A stretch of 61,414 bases of DNA from Candidatus Colimorpha pelethequi. Lineage in GTDB: Bacteria; Bacteroidota; Bacteroidia; Bacteroidales; P3. Positions 1-9,058 of the stretch are shown here, piece by piece. Under the pieces are notes generated by a model, which was given only the letters and a program-made list of their open reading frames with translations, ran no database searches and was not told the origin of the DNA. The position numbers and the translations under genes were made by a program. The stretch lies in assembly GCA_018064245.1 (NCBI GenBank), contig JAGHVO010000007.1, positions 1-61,414 on the forward strand, in the 5' to 3' direction. The number at the start of each line of letters is the position of its first letter. The stretch's first letter is position 1.

Positions 1-110
1 ATAGTATTCATATTATTATAAATTTATTATTATTCAGTGAATCTGTGAGCTGTGAACTATAATCAAAATCTGTCTATTCATTCTATTCTAGCCTATCTAA
101 AAATTTCCAA

Positions 111-3080
111 CTATTTATTGAGCTTTTCAACGATATGATTTCTTCCGACAATTGCTTCGGCAGTTTCGACGGCAGTCATCGTAACACCACAAAGACCGTG
201 GAGGTTGATGCTCTGACCCGTTAGGAAAAGGTTCTTGACCTTGGTGACAACCGACAACTGAGAAAGTGCCATATTCTCACTGTCCTTCATCAATCCATAG
301 AGTGAGCCGTTCCTATTGCCGTAATAATCGCGGATGGTGAGCGGAGAAGAGCCGAAAACCTCATCAATAGCTTCGCGGAACCCTGGACGGACTTCTTCCA
401 TAAAGTCAAGTACACGATTGATACAGTCTTGCTTCCATTTGGAATACGACTCCCCACGCTTGCCCACAGACGAATCTTCCCATCTGCGAGTCCACTCGTA
501 GTTCATCATACAATTGATTATCATAGTCTTTGCCCAAGGACCTTGATTTTGTTCGGGAGGAGTGATATACATCAAGCCACAAGGCCACGACTCAAAGTCG
601 CAATCGGCTTGATGCCATATACTTTCATAGTCACGCACACAATAGTTTGCACGATTCAGGTAAGGGAAAGTCCCATCCTTAAAACGCACAAACACCGAGA
701 ATCCCGAATCACTGTCTGGAGCCATCTCCATTCGCTTTCGGAACGAAGGCGTAAAGACACCTTTGCCCGCAATACGCAGCAGTACAAAGGGATGCACCGC
801 TGAGACATAGTTGTCTGCATGGAAGAGATGACCTTTGCGCGTCTCCACACCCACAATCAACTTGTCTTCAGACAGAATGGACGTCACCTCCTCATTGGCC
901 AAAACCTGACCACCAGCAAGCTCTATCACTTTTTTCAGACCATCAGCCAACTGCTGACTGTTGCCTTCAAACTGACTGGAGCAATTGATATAGAGTAAAT
1001 TGATAAGAGCATGTATATAAGCAGGAGTATGTCCTTTCACACCTGCGTAGAGTGGATTGAGATAAACCAAAAGCGACTGAAGTTCAGGATCATTAACATA
1101 CTCAGCCACCAACTTGTCAATAGGCATAAAGAAGCGATCGCTATGGTCGAAAATAGACCTTCCACTGGGCCTGAGATAATATAGGTCAACCTCTTGCGAG
1201 ATGCGATACAACTCATCCACAAAGCCTTTGATGCCTTCCTTTTCATGAGGGAATCGTTGGGAAAGATAGTCCACATAAGCCTCCCTGCCCTGGGGCAGCA
1301 AATATTCTTGATCCTCCTTCAATATGCGGACAGAATCAAATGCCAGAACATCTGAATATTTGATTTTCAATGAATCCATAATGCCCAAATAGGTGCAGAT
1401 TCTCCGCAACGTACCACCCTCACCCATTCCGCCAAAGATGTGCATACCCGTAGCATAGTCGGCATCTTTGCGACGAAAACATTCCAAGCCGCCACCAATG
1501 GTAGCGTTTTTCTCCAAAACAGTTACTTTATGGCCCTCTTTAGCAAGCAACGCTCCCGTCATCAAGCCACCAAGTCCGCCCCCCACGATGAGCGTGGATG
1601 ACGTTATGGGAGACAATCCGACAACTCCAACAGGAGGCACACTTTCCACTGCGTTGAGTGAACCTACCAAAACACCCAACACTCCATGAGCGTTGATGTT
1701 TTGTCCCACAAGCAATAGATTAGAAATCTTAGTCTTATAAGACACACGTCCACTCACGCCAAGCGTAACATCCTTCGCCATTCCATAGATAGAGCCTTCA
1801 GGCGTAAGCGTATAGTCACGATAGGTGAGCGGTGTGGCAGTGTAGTAACTTTCAATATTATTACCTATACCAGGGAAATCACGTTCAAGCAAAGCAAGCA
1901 CCTGTCGCGCCTTGTAGTCCTTAAACGCCTCGTAGTCCACGCCACGGCGGCCGACCGTAGTATCAGACCACTTACTCACCTCATCCATAGACATATAGAC
2001 CATAACCACGCCAGTTTGAGCAAAGCGTTGGTTAAGTTCATGACAATGGTGCATATAGAGATAGCCCTGAGGCTCGGCGTCGTTGGGAAGCATATCCCAC
2101 GGCGAAGCACAAACATAGCCGAAGTAATTGGAATTCAAGTAAGGAACGCTTTGTGGCTTGAATTTAAGATAGAGCGAAAAAGCCGAAGTAGAGTTTCCGA
2201 TACTGTTTATTCGCGTTCTATAGGAAGGACGTACAACATTGTCGTCCAACAAAGTAAGCAATTGTGAAGGATGGATGTCTGAAAACAGCAAGTCGCACTC
2301 ATAGCGGTCACCTGTCTGCGTAGTGACGGATTTAGCCTTGCCACCTTCGGTTTCTATCTTCGTAGCACGTTGATTCAGAAGAACCTTTCCACCCAACGAC
2401 TCCAGCACCTCTTGCAAAGCTTTAGCCATACGCTCACCACCACCTACGATGCGGAATGCACTCTTATTGTAGAAATCAGCCACAAAAGCATGAGTAGAGA
2501 AAGGGGTAGCGCCACGGCGAGCGGCATAGAGTGGCATATTGCCTACAAGCACGTTGCGCAGCAACGGGTCTGCAATCACCTCGTCCATCACCTCATCAAG
2601 ACTGCGCATAAACAGCTCATAACTTTGAGGAGTCTCGTTCACTTCACCTTTCGCAACCTTATAAAGCGGCGAAGCCTTGGCGACCGATTCAACATAGCGC
2701 CAATAAGTCATAAGGTTGTCCCTTTGGGTAGGAAATTTCTCCAACAGTTGCTCCATCATCGCCTCACGACCATTGGCAAAAGCGAAACGCTCACCTTGCA
2801 GACTCACAATATCGTAGGCGCGTGTGTCGAGTCGGCTGAACTGCAACTTATCCTTGACTCCCAAAAGTTCCAGATAGTTGGATAGAATCTGACCTTCGTC
2901 CAACGAACCCACAACATGCATTCCTGTCTCAAACTGCATCCCATCGCGCGAGAAACACTGCATACAACCTCCCACACGAGTAGCCTGCTCAAGAATGGTC
3001 ACCTCGTAACCTTTCCGAGCCAAGAGGATTCCCGCAGAGAGTCCCCCCAATCCACTACCTATGATGATGCACTTAGACAT
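111..3080 (-). CDS. Tandem-fused FAD-dependent oxidoreductase (CrtI/retinol-saturase-like, two full domains)
   Basis: About 989 residues made of two complete flavoprotein domains in one frame. Each opens with a dinucleotide-binding glycine motif (GSGLGG near residue 7; GGGLGG near residue 497) followed by the acidic end of the second strand (TILEQ; TVLEK). Both halves also share the RRG-(V/E)-(D/S)-Y pattern and a C-terminal 'GQ(N/S)INxHG' motif, so the protein is an internal duplication. Phytoene-desaturase-like enzymes of this kind are common in Bacteroidota pigment clusters, where they are presumed to oxidise or isomerise the polyene; that role is inference. The start at 3080 (MSKC) is preferred over the ATG three codons upstream because the glycine motif then sits at the usual distance. 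It overlaps the stop of the preceding exporter gene by 8 bp, so translation is probably coupled. It is the last cluster gene visible on the left. Confidence 0.85.
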   Translation of the reverse strand: MSKCIIIGSGLGGLSAGILLARKGYEVTILEQATRVGGCMQCFSRDGMQFETGMHVVGSLDEGQILSNYLELLGVKDKLQFSRLDTRAYDIVSLQGERFAFANGREAMMEQLLEKFPTQRDNLMTYWRYVESVAKASPLYKVAKGEVNETPQSYELFMRSLDEVMDEVIADPLLRNVLVGNMPLYAARRGATPFSTHAFVADFYNKSAFRIVGGGERMAKALQEVLESLGGKVLLNQRATKIETEGGKAKSVTTQTGDRYECDLLFSDIHPSQLLTLLDDNVVRPSYRTRINSIGNSTSAFSLYLKFKPQSVPYLNSNYFGYVCASPWDMLPNDAEPQGYLYMHHCHELNQRFAQTGVVMVYMSMDEVSKWSDTTVGRRGVDYEAFKDYKARQVLALLERDFPGIGNNIESYYTATPLTYRDYTLTPEGSIYGMAKDVTLGVSGRVSYKTKISNLLLVGQNINAHGVLGVLVGSLNAVESVPPVGVVGLSPITSSTLIVGGGLGGLMTGALLAKEGHKVTVLEKNATIGGGLECFRRKDADYATGMHIFGGMGEGGTLRRICTYLGIMDSLKIKYSDVLAFDSVRILKEDQEYLLPQGREAYVDYLSQRFPHEKEGIKGFVDELYRISQEVDLYYLRPSGRSIFDHSDRFFMPIDKLVAEYVNDPELQSLLVYLNPLYAGVKGHTPAYIHALINLLYINCSSQFEGNSQQLADGLKKVIELAGGQVLANEEVTSILSEDKLIVGVETRKGHLFHADNYVSAVHPFVLLRIAGKGVFTPSFRKRMEMAPDSDSGFSVFVRFKDGTFPYLNRANYCVRDYESIWHQADCDFESWPCGLMYITPPEQNQGPWAKTMIINCMMNYEWTRRWEDSSVGKRGESYSKWKQDCINRVLDFMEEVRPGFREAIDEVFGSSPLTIRDYYGNRNGSLYGLMKDSENMALSQLSVVTKVKNLFLTGQSINLHGLCGVTMTAVETAEAIVGRNHIVEKLNK

Positions 3081-6000
3081 TATTCTCAATTTTATAGTGA
3101 CCTGTGATCTGTGAACTGTGATTAGGCTTTACATTCTCAATTCTCATATTTCCCGGTTTTGCCGCACAATTGTCTGCCACCAAAGCGTCATCCTCGTTCC
3201 TAAAAGTCACCTCAAAAGTGACGTCAGGATGAGCCAGAGCCAACAAGAGACTCCTCTCGCCCTGGCAGTCGTCAACCATTCTACACACATTGTTTTCATC
3301 TATCTGGTTATCTTGGAGCCGTAATCCAGAAAGTCCGCGCAACGTCTTTCGGGCACGGCGCTCAATGTCACGACCCTTGTAAAGATACTGATGTCTCACC
3401 AAGGGCAAATAATAATCTTCGTTCTGTTGTTCGCGACAAATTTCCGCATAGCGTTCGACCATCAATTTGCGGGTCTCGGAAGCCACCTGCTTGGCATCTT
3501 TTTCTGTGATGGATTCAGCCGGGATACGTTCGCCTACTTCCACATAAACAGCACCTTCGCGCAGCAACAAGTCGTTTTTCGGCATCACATCCCCTACTCC
3601 ATGTATATAGACGGGCAGGATATCCACGCCAAGGTCTTTCGCCATTTGGAAAGCGCCCCGATGGAAACGTCCAAGTTTGCCATCCGCGGATCGGCTTCCT
3701 TCGGGGAAGACCATCACACAATAGCCACGGCGAATCAAATCCTTTTGACGTTCAATGTTAGTCTCGTAGCCGTCGCTTGTGGGATAGAACTCCGCCTTAT
3801 GGATGATAAGGCTATACAACGGATTGTTCCACACACGCTTATTGGTCATAATCGCGATATTGGGGGCCAACATCAAGATACACAACAAGTCAAGACTCGA
3901 CTGATGATTAGCCACAATCATGGCAGGCTTGCTGAAATCCTCGCCTTCGGCAATCTTCACTGAACTTTGAACACCAGGAATGCACCGTAAGGCTTTGGAT
4001 GTATAGCTTTGAATATACCGATGATAGCGCAATCGTTTCTGTTCACTCTCGGGAACCACAAGCCAATAGACTATCGCAAACGGAGTGAATATCACAACCA
4101 TGAAAACTCCAGCGACCAACAGCGATACAAAGCTGCGCCACAAACGTTTCAACGTTATCGGGAACTGTCGCTTCTGTCCGTTCTTATAGACCATCCAACG
4201 ATAGACTAAGGGAGGCAGATAGCATGCCATCAAGACAACAACAGCCATTCCGATGATGGCGACCTCTGCCAAAGACTTCATGGCAGGATGACGCGCCACA
4301 ATCAAGGTACCCATTCCCACAAACATCAAGATTGCAGAAAGGATTACGCTACGCGTATAGCTTTTCAAGCGTTTTCGCCCATAAGCATTTTCGTACATCA
4401 AACCCTCAGTGATAAAAATGGTATAGTCGTCTCCCTGACCAAAAATAAAAGTGGCAAGGATGATGTTTACGATATTGAACTGCACACCCCACACATCCAT
4501 GATGCCCAAAATCCACAGCCAGCCCACAGTCAAGGGCAGGAAGGCAAGCAATGCAAGTTCCAGACTACCAAACGACAAGCAGAGGAAGAAGAAGACCACA
4601 AAACCACAGACATAAAGAATGTAGTTGAAGTTGTCGGAAAGCATTTGAACAAGGTTGTTTCCTACATCCGACTCGTCGAAAGCGAACCCTGCGAATCGCC
4701 GCTGTTTCACCTCAGCTGCCATGTCTGCAGAGGTCTTTACAAAGTTCACTACATAGACCCCGCTATCGCTCTGCAAGATATAGTTTGCACCCAACGTCAC
4801 ATCCTGATTCTCCAACACCTGATAGTCCGATTCCCAACGTTGCACAAAAACGTCAAAAGCCCCTTTGTTGAATCCATTACGCAGCTGTTCCCGTTGCAAA
4901 TCCTGCACCACTTGGGGATGACGAGCCTTGAAATCCTGCCACATTTCAAGAGATTGACGCTGACGATTTTGCGAAGGCAATATGCCACTCACCCCACTGA
5001 TATTGCTATCAGGAACACCCACCTGCCGCACCTGTTCCAGCAGGGCTTCATTGTGTTCCAAAGCCTCGTCCAAAGTCTTCCCTTCAGCCACTACATACAG
5101 CAGTTTTTCAGCGTCGTTTGATTCCACGCTACTACTCAACAGCGCCAAATCCTCGCGTTGCTGATCGGTCATATAGTTGATGTTGTGTAGATTGCTGTCA
5201 AAAGTAGTCCGCGTGCTGAGTATGCCAAAAACTATCGTAAGCAATATGACAAACACAAAAAAGAGTTTCCTTCCCCAATTAGTCCAATTTGACCAATTAG
5301 CCCAAGTTGACCAATTAGTCCAATTTGCCTCATTCACCCTCTTTTCCCTTCTCACCCCACTCTTGGCAAATTGAGGCAAGAAAATCATACTGAACAAGAT
5401 AGTACCCACAAGCATCAAAGCACCGAAAAGGCCAAGATCGCGCATTGCGTCAGCATTAACAAAGACCAAACAAGCGAAAGCACTCACCGTGGTGATGTTG
5501 CCCACCACCAAAGGTTCAACCATTTCTTTCAAAGCACTGCGTTTGTCTGTCTCTTGACGGATATGATCCAAAAAATGCAACGGATAGTTAACTGCGATGC
5601 CTACCAACACGGAGCCTATGCCCACAACAATAATGGAGACACTGGGACGGAACAAAGCAATTGCCGCCAAGGCAAAAAGCCAGCCAAAGACAATAGAAAG
5701 CCCCATCCACAACAAGTTGCGTTTGTGCCCAACAGCAAACAGCAACACCACCATAATCAGTACAATGGCAAGCGCAATGGAGACAAAACTATCTTTCTTG
5801 ATTTGCGTAGCATTGGTGGCGGCAATCAGCGGTGCACCCACAGCCGACACACGAACATTTGGGTTTTCCGCCATGGTTTGAGACAGCACAGAATCAATCA
5901 CCTTGGACAAAACGGCATTGTTGCGCGTATCACTCGTTTCATAGGGCGACTCGGCAAAGGCGAAAGCACATTTCCCGTCTTGGCTGTAGAGGTAGCCGTC

Positions 6001-6603
6001 TTCCATCACGTAGTTGTCTGATGCGCTCAGCCTACTCATTCGCTGCAACACAGGACCATACAAATTCAATGGATCGTTCACGATGGCTTCGGTAGCCATT
6101 GCAGACATCGGGAAGGATAACATCCCATGAATATTCTGCATACATTGCGCCACATAGCCAGGCTGCGCCAACAAGGAATCCATTCGCTGATAGTCCGCCT
6201 CCGTCAAAAACAGTACAAAGTGGTCACGCATAAAATCAATTGCCTCAAACACCTCATCGTCATCCATCTTACAGCGCAACGTTATGCTCTGCAACGATTC
6301 CGAGTTTTCCCACGTCTCCTCAAGTAAATCCACAGCCTCAGCAAGTTCCAATTTCGCCTCATCCTCAACCTCCGTCTCGCTGCGGAACAGAATCGTTATC
6401 CTACCTTGATCACCCAAACCATTATAGACGGCAGAATAGCGTTCGTTTTCGGGATTGGTAGGCAAAAAATCGGCAATATTCTCTTTGTAGTTCAACCGCA
6501 GGCTCAACAACACACACAATGCCATCATCGCCACAAGTAGCAGCACCGTCATCCAGCGATGCCGATTCAAGAAATCATATATGGCGAGGAAAAAACGTGT
6601 CAT
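3073..6603 (-). CDS. MMPL/RND-family exporter fused to a PlsC-type acyltransferase
   Basis: About 1176 residues. The N-terminal part (to roughly residue 800) is a two-half MMPL/RND membrane exporter: one helix near residues 15-35, a large periplasmic loop, a five-helix bundle, then the same pattern again. The C-terminal part is a lysophospholipid acyltransferase with the NHQSSLD (NHx4D) and FPEGSRS motifs, followed by about 90 residues that look like a truncated methyltransferase-like fold. Homologues export or anchor aryl polyenes in the envelope. The start is set at MTRFF (6603): the upstream 32 codons only translate an intergenic repeat (RSRSRLRSRSR). Two other stretches are also translated repeat: a Trp/Asn-rich nonamer insert between the two halves (5277-5333), and the last ~25 residues. 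GT2 lies upstream; the FAD oxidoreductase overlaps its stop. Confidence 0.87.
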   Translation of the reverse strand: MTRFFLAIYDFLNRHRWMTVLLLVAMMALCVLLSLRLNYKENIADFLPTNPENERYSAVYNGLGDQGRITILFRSETEVEDEAKLELAEAVDLLEETWENSESLQSITLRCKMDDDEVFEAIDFMRDHFVLFLTEADYQRMDSLLAQPGYVAQCMQNIHGMLSFPMSAMATEAIVNDPLNLYGPVLQRMSRLSASDNYVMEDGYLYSQDGKCAFAFAESPYETSDTRNNAVLSKVIDSVLSQTMAENPNVRVSAVGAPLIAATNATQIKKDSFVSIALAIVLIMVVLLFAVGHKRNLLWMGLSIVFGWLFALAAIALFRPSVSIIVVGIGSVLVGIAVNYPLHFLDHIRQETDKRSALKEMVEPLVVGNITTVSAFACLVFVNADAMRDLGLFGALMLVGTILFSMIFLPQFAKSGVRREKRVNEANWTNWSTWANWSNWTNWGRKLFFVFVILLTIVFGILSTRTTFDSNLHNINYMTDQQREDLALLSSSVESNDAEKLLYVVAEGKTLDEALEHNEALLEQVRQVGVPDSNISGVSGILPSQNRQRQSLEMWQDFKARHPQVVQDLQREQLRNGFNKGAFDVFVQRWESDYQVLENQDVTLGANYILQSDSGVYVVNFVKTSADMAAEVKQRRFAGFAFDESDVGNNLVQMLSDNFNYILYVCGFVVFFFLCLSFGSLELALLAFLPLTVGWLWILGIMDVWGVQFNIVNIILATFIFGQGDDYTIFITEGLMYENAYGRKRLKSYTRSVILSAILMFVGMGTLIVARHPAMKSLAEVAIIGMAVVVLMACYLPPLVYRWMVYKNGQKRQFPITLKRLWRSFVSLLVAGVFMVVIFTPFAIVYWLVVPESEQKRLRYHRYIQSYTSKALRCIPGVQSSVKIAEGEDFSKPAMIVANHQSSLDLLCILMLAPNIAIMTNKRVWNNPLYSLIIHKAEFYPTSDGYETNIERQKDLIRRGYCVMVFPEGSRSADGKLGRFHRGAFQMAKDLGVDILPVYIHGVGDVMPKNDLLLREGAVYVEVGERIPAESITEKDAKQVASETRKLMVERYAEICREQQNEDYYLPLVRHQYLYKGRDIERRARKTLRGLSGLRLQDNQIDENNVCRMVDDCQGERSLLLALAHPDVTFEVTFRNEDDALVADNCAAKPGNMRIENVKPNHSSQITGHYKIENNV
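3108..3143 (+). repeat. 36-bp composite repeat, copy 1
   Basis: Begins TCTGTGAACTGTGATTAGGC and differs by one base from 15676-15711. This copy lies inside the 3' end of the exporter reading frame, where it is translated as the C-terminal tail. Confidence 0.9.
5277..5333 (-). repeat. In-frame nonamer repeat inside the exporter gene
   Basis: Six imperfect 9-bp units on the minus strand, of the form AATTGGACT / AATTGGTCA / ACTTGGGCT. They are translated as an Asn-Trp-Thr/Ser series joining the two halves of the exporter. A 9-bp period keeps frame. Similar nonamers occur as a noncoding array at 18271-18333, so this looks like an intergenic-type repeat tolerated within a coding sequence. Confidence 0.85.
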
Positions 6604-6640
6604 TGATTGTTGAGTTGTTGATTTGTTGAGTTGTTGATTT

Positions 6641-6690
6641 GTTAACCTTGACCTTGACCTTAACCTTGACCTTGACCTTGACCTTAGCTC
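6641..6690 (+). repeat. Hexamer array (TTGACC/TTAACC) in the GT2-exporter gap
   Basis: Units of CTTGAC and CTTAAC repeat about eight times and run into two GCTCATA heptamers next to the GT2 stop. The same hexamer family recurs at 15315-15362, 16919-16952 and 22672-22719, in either orientation relative to transcription. Confidence 0.85.
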
Positions 6691-7453
6691 ATAGCTCATA
6701 GCTCTTAACTAAAAATCGTACAAACATTGAGGGATAGCCATACAGCACAGCGGCAATGCAAAGGAAAGTGTTAAGCACCGAGATACGGAAAAAATCAGCA
6801 AAGGGTCGGAAATGCGTTACGCGGTCTTCGGGATAGCACACACGCACACCTACGGGAATCAAATCCACTCCTTTCCACGCCAAACCGACCAACAATTCCA
6901 ATTCCGCCTCATATCGATAGGTGAGTAATTTCAGATTTGGCAGACTTTCAAGCGGATAGAGACGATAACCCGTTTGGGTGTCGGGCAACTTTTTGCACGT
7001 CTGCAAACGAAACCAGAAATTAGAGAACTTATTGGCAAAAGTATTGCCCGAAGGCATATTGTCGGCTTGCAAATTGCGACTACCAACAATGAGTGCGTCG
7101 GGATGCAAGGAATGAGCATCCAACAGCAACGGCAAATCCTCTGGGAAATGCTGTCCATCGGAATCGATGGTAACCGCATAACGGAATCCACATGCACGAG
7201 CCTTTTCAAATCCCATCCGCAAAGCATATCCCTTGCCACGATTTCTCTCGTAGGAAACAATCGTCACAGGGATGTCAAGACCTGCAAGTACCTCAGAGGT
7301 ATGGTCATCGCTGCCATCGTTCACCACAACAATATGAGAGATATAGCAATAGACGCGATGCAACACATCCGCCAACGTCCTATCGTTATTGTAGGTTGGC
7401 ACAACTGCACACACTGCAGTCATCTGATTTGTATTGCTATCTATATTACTCAT
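6689..7453 (-). CDS. Family 2 glycosyltransferase of the pigment cluster
   Basis: About 254 residues with a GT-A fold. The start of the domain reads AVVPTYNNDRTL, followed by VVNDGSDD (nucleotide-sugar aspartate) and TIDSDGQH (the DXD equivalent). The sequence is closest to dolichyl-phosphate-mannose-synthase-like GT2 enzymes. Such a gene is standard in Bacteroidota aryl-polyene loci and may put a sugar on the lipid anchor or pigment; the substrate cannot be read from sequence. The start at 7453 (MSNIDSN) is chosen over the ATG six codons earlier, because those codons translate the AACTGTGAACTGACA heptamer repeat. It is codirectional with the dehydratase upstream and the exporter downstream. 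Confidence 0.85.
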   Translation of the reverse strand: MSNIDSNTNQMTAVCAVVPTYNNDRTLADVLHRVYCYISHIVVVNDGSDDHTSEVLAGLDIPVTIVSYERNRGKGYALRMGFEKARACGFRYAVTIDSDGQHFPEDLPLLLDAHSLHPDALIVGSRNLQADNMPSGNTFANKFSNFWFRLQTCKKLPDTQTGYRLYPLESLPNLKLLTYRYEAELELLVGLAWKGVDLIPVGVRVCYPEDRVTHFRPFADFFRISVLNTFLCIAAVLYGYPSMFVRFLVKSYEL

Positions 7454-7502
7454 TGTCAGTTCACAGTTCAATTATTTCATTTATCAGCTCACAGATCACA
7501 GT

Positions 7503-7880
7503 TCACCGTTCACTTATATTATACACTAACGACATCTTTGCATACACATTTTCCTCATCACGCACCTCCACTTTTGCACTGCATCTCACTTCATCCTCCT
7601 CAATGCCACTAAAAACAAACTTCACAATGCCATCCTCCTGAGGGACAAGCATCGAAAGAAATTTCACATTCTTGATAGTTTGTAAAGCAATTTTTTTTTG
7701 AAGTTGCTTTTCCAACAATTCTCCTGCCAACTGAATCAGACAAGCGCCTGGCGTTATAGGTTGTCCGTGGAAATGAACCTTATAGATGGGATGCTGAGGC
7801 TGATGTTGCAAAACAACCACAAAAGCATCCCCCTCGGATTCCGTTCCCTTATGCAAAAACATATCGTCCAAAAGATTCAT
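7503..7880 (-). CDS. Hotdog-fold 3-hydroxyacyl-ACP dehydratase (ApeI-like)
   Basis: 125 residues with the FabA/FabZ signature HFHGQPITPGACLIQ around residues 36-50. The catalytic His of the family is present; the usual Glu fourteen residues later is Gln. I believe Gln is common in this Bacteroidota subgroup, but that is from memory. Its likely role is dehydration of 3-hydroxyacyl-ACP during polyene elongation, which leaves the conjugated double bonds. The stop codon TGA falls inside a heptamer repeat (GTGAACT / GTGATCT), and the gap to GT2 consists of that repeat. A second hotdog protein of the cluster lies at 13913-14332. Confidence 0.82.
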   Translation of the reverse strand: MNLLDDMFLHKGTESEGDAFVVVLQHQPQHPIYKVHFHGQPITPGACLIQLAGELLEKQLQKKIALQTIKNVKFLSMLVPQEDGIVKFVFSGIEEDEVRCSAKVEVRDEENVYAKMSLVYNISER

Positions 7881-7945
7881 AATTGTGATTCGTGACCAGT
7901 GATTAGTGATTAGGCTTTATATTATCAATTCTAAATTATTAATTC

Positions 7946-8542
7946 TCAATTAAATACAATGGTCGTCATGTCGCCACTACGCTCATTGATAACAATGGCA
8001 TTGATGACATAGGATTTTTTGTCAAACTTGAAGGTTATCTGGTTGAACATACGTTTCATATCCTTGCGTTTCGGAGTCATTTGTGCGACATAAGAACTTC
8101 CTTCGTCAAGCATCGTTACTGAGAAGAGTTTTTCGTCAAAGAGTTTCTTACCAGACACACAACCCATTATCATTGAAGAAATTCCCTTCATCATTCTGTT
8201 GTCCTTGACATTGGAAACAGACTTACCCTTTGAGGACTGTGTAATCACGGAATCACCCTGCAAGACAAACAGGAACTGGTTGGGTGTAAGATACTCCCAA
8301 CGAAGCGTTTGCGGACTTTTATAGGTCATTTCACCTTTTGCGACCACAGGATCGGCAAGCAAAGAAGAGACCTTAGTCTGCGTAAAATGACGTTGCAGCG
8401 TCTTGATGCCCAGCGTCTTTTCCGTAATACTCTTCATCAAAGATGCCTTTTGCACTCCTTCGATAACAGTCTGCGCCTGCAGCGAGCATACCGATGCGAA
8501 GAACAAAAGCAGCAATATATATTTTTGAAATCTTTGATTCAT
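7946..8542 (-). CDS. LolA-like outer-membrane lipoprotein carrier protein
   Basis: 198 residues. An N-terminal signal peptide (hydrophobic run ILLLLFFASVCSL, cleavage after LQAQ) is followed by a LolA-type fold, with the typical 'LRWEYLTPNQFLFVLQGD' region near residue 90. LolA homologues in aryl-polyene loci are thought to carry the lipid-linked pigment across the periplasm to the outer membrane. Here it lies two genes from the MMPL exporter, consistent with a transport role. Start 8542 is the only Met before the signal peptide. The stop TGA is the first triplet of an AATTGAGA-type octamer array, and the region before the start is a (CTTCAAAT) octamer array. Confidence 0.86.
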   Translation of the reverse strand: MNQRFQKYILLLLFFASVCSLQAQTVIEGVQKASLMKSITEKTLGIKTLQRHFTQTKVSSLLADPVVAKGEMTYKSPQTLRWEYLTPNQFLFVLQGDSVITQSSKGKSVSNVKDNRMMKGISSMIMGCVSGKKLFDEKLFSVTMLDEGSSYVAQMTPKRKDMKRMFNQITFKFDKKSYVINAIVINERSGDMTTIVFN

Positions 8543-8590
8543 ATTTACAGATTTGGAGATTTGAAGATTTGAAGATTTGAAGATTTGAAG
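8543..8590 (-). repeat. Start-proximal octamer array (CTTCAAAT) before lolA-like gene
   Basis: Six imperfect units on the minus strand (CTTCAAAT, CTCCAAAT), ending a few bases before the ATG. Equivalent arrays precede the starts at 13862, 15301, 16813, 18210, 18896, 19781 and 42237. No Shine-Dalgarno sequence is visible there. Confidence 0.85.
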
Positions 8591-8610
8591 TCAGTTAAGA
8601 ATTAAGAGTC

Positions 8611-8642
8611 AAGAAGGATTTGGTCTCTGGTCACTGATCACA
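8611..8642 (+). repeat. 32-bp dispersed direct repeat, copy 1
   Basis: Begins AAGAAGGATTTGGTCTCTGG and is identical over 32 bp to 18957-18988. Both copies continue into similar heptamers (GTCACTG / GATCACA). The non-repetitive core GGATTTGGTCTCTGG shows the two gaps share ancestry rather than only composition. Confidence 0.9.
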
Positions 8643-8674
8643 GCTCACTGGTCACTATTGAAGATTTGGAGAAA

Positions 8675-9028
8675 TCAACAAACCAACATGATACAACCAC
8701 CGACAATCAGTAGAACGCCAATCCAGTGCAAAATAGGAACTGACTCACCAAAGAAAATCATAGCAATGAAAATATTGACCACATAGCTGAGTGCCGTAAC
8801 AGGATAGGCCTGGCTCAATGGATATTTGCGCAGAATATACATCCACAGCACCGTAGCAGCACCCAACGTAATGCCAGCCGCCAAAAACCACCAGTTGGTG
8901 AGTTGGCTGCCAACAAAAGACCACGACCACTCAAAATGGTCGATTCGGTTGAGCGCACACTTCAACATAGCTTGTCCTCCTGCAAGCAGAATACATTGAA
9001 TTAATGCCAAGATGATGAGCGTGAACAT
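8675..9028 (-). CDS. Small EamA/SMR-type membrane transporter
   Basis: 117 residues with four predicted helices (about residues 2-20, 43-62, 70-90 and 96-115), a single DMT-superfamily half-unit like SMR or ArnE proteins. The conserved 'YPLSQAYPVTALSYV' segment lies between helices two and three. Proteins of this size occur in aryl-polyene loci; a role in moving a lipid-linked intermediate or sugar carrier is inference. It sits between the KS-CLF fusion and the LolA-like gene, in the same direction. The 3' end and the following gap contain the composite repeat at 8611-8642. Confidence 0.8.
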   Translation of the reverse strand: MFTLIILALIQCILLAGGQAMLKCALNRIDHFEWSWSFVGSQLTNWWFLAAGITLGAATVLWMYILRKYPLSQAYPVTALSYVVNIFIAMIFFGESVPILHWIGVLLIVGGCIMLVC

Positions 9029-9058
9029 TATTTTATAGGATTAAATTGTGATTGGTAA

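Noticed and set aside
6604-6699. Arg/Ser-rich N-terminal extension of the exporter
   Set aside because: Direct translation of the hexamer and heptamer repeats before the true start.
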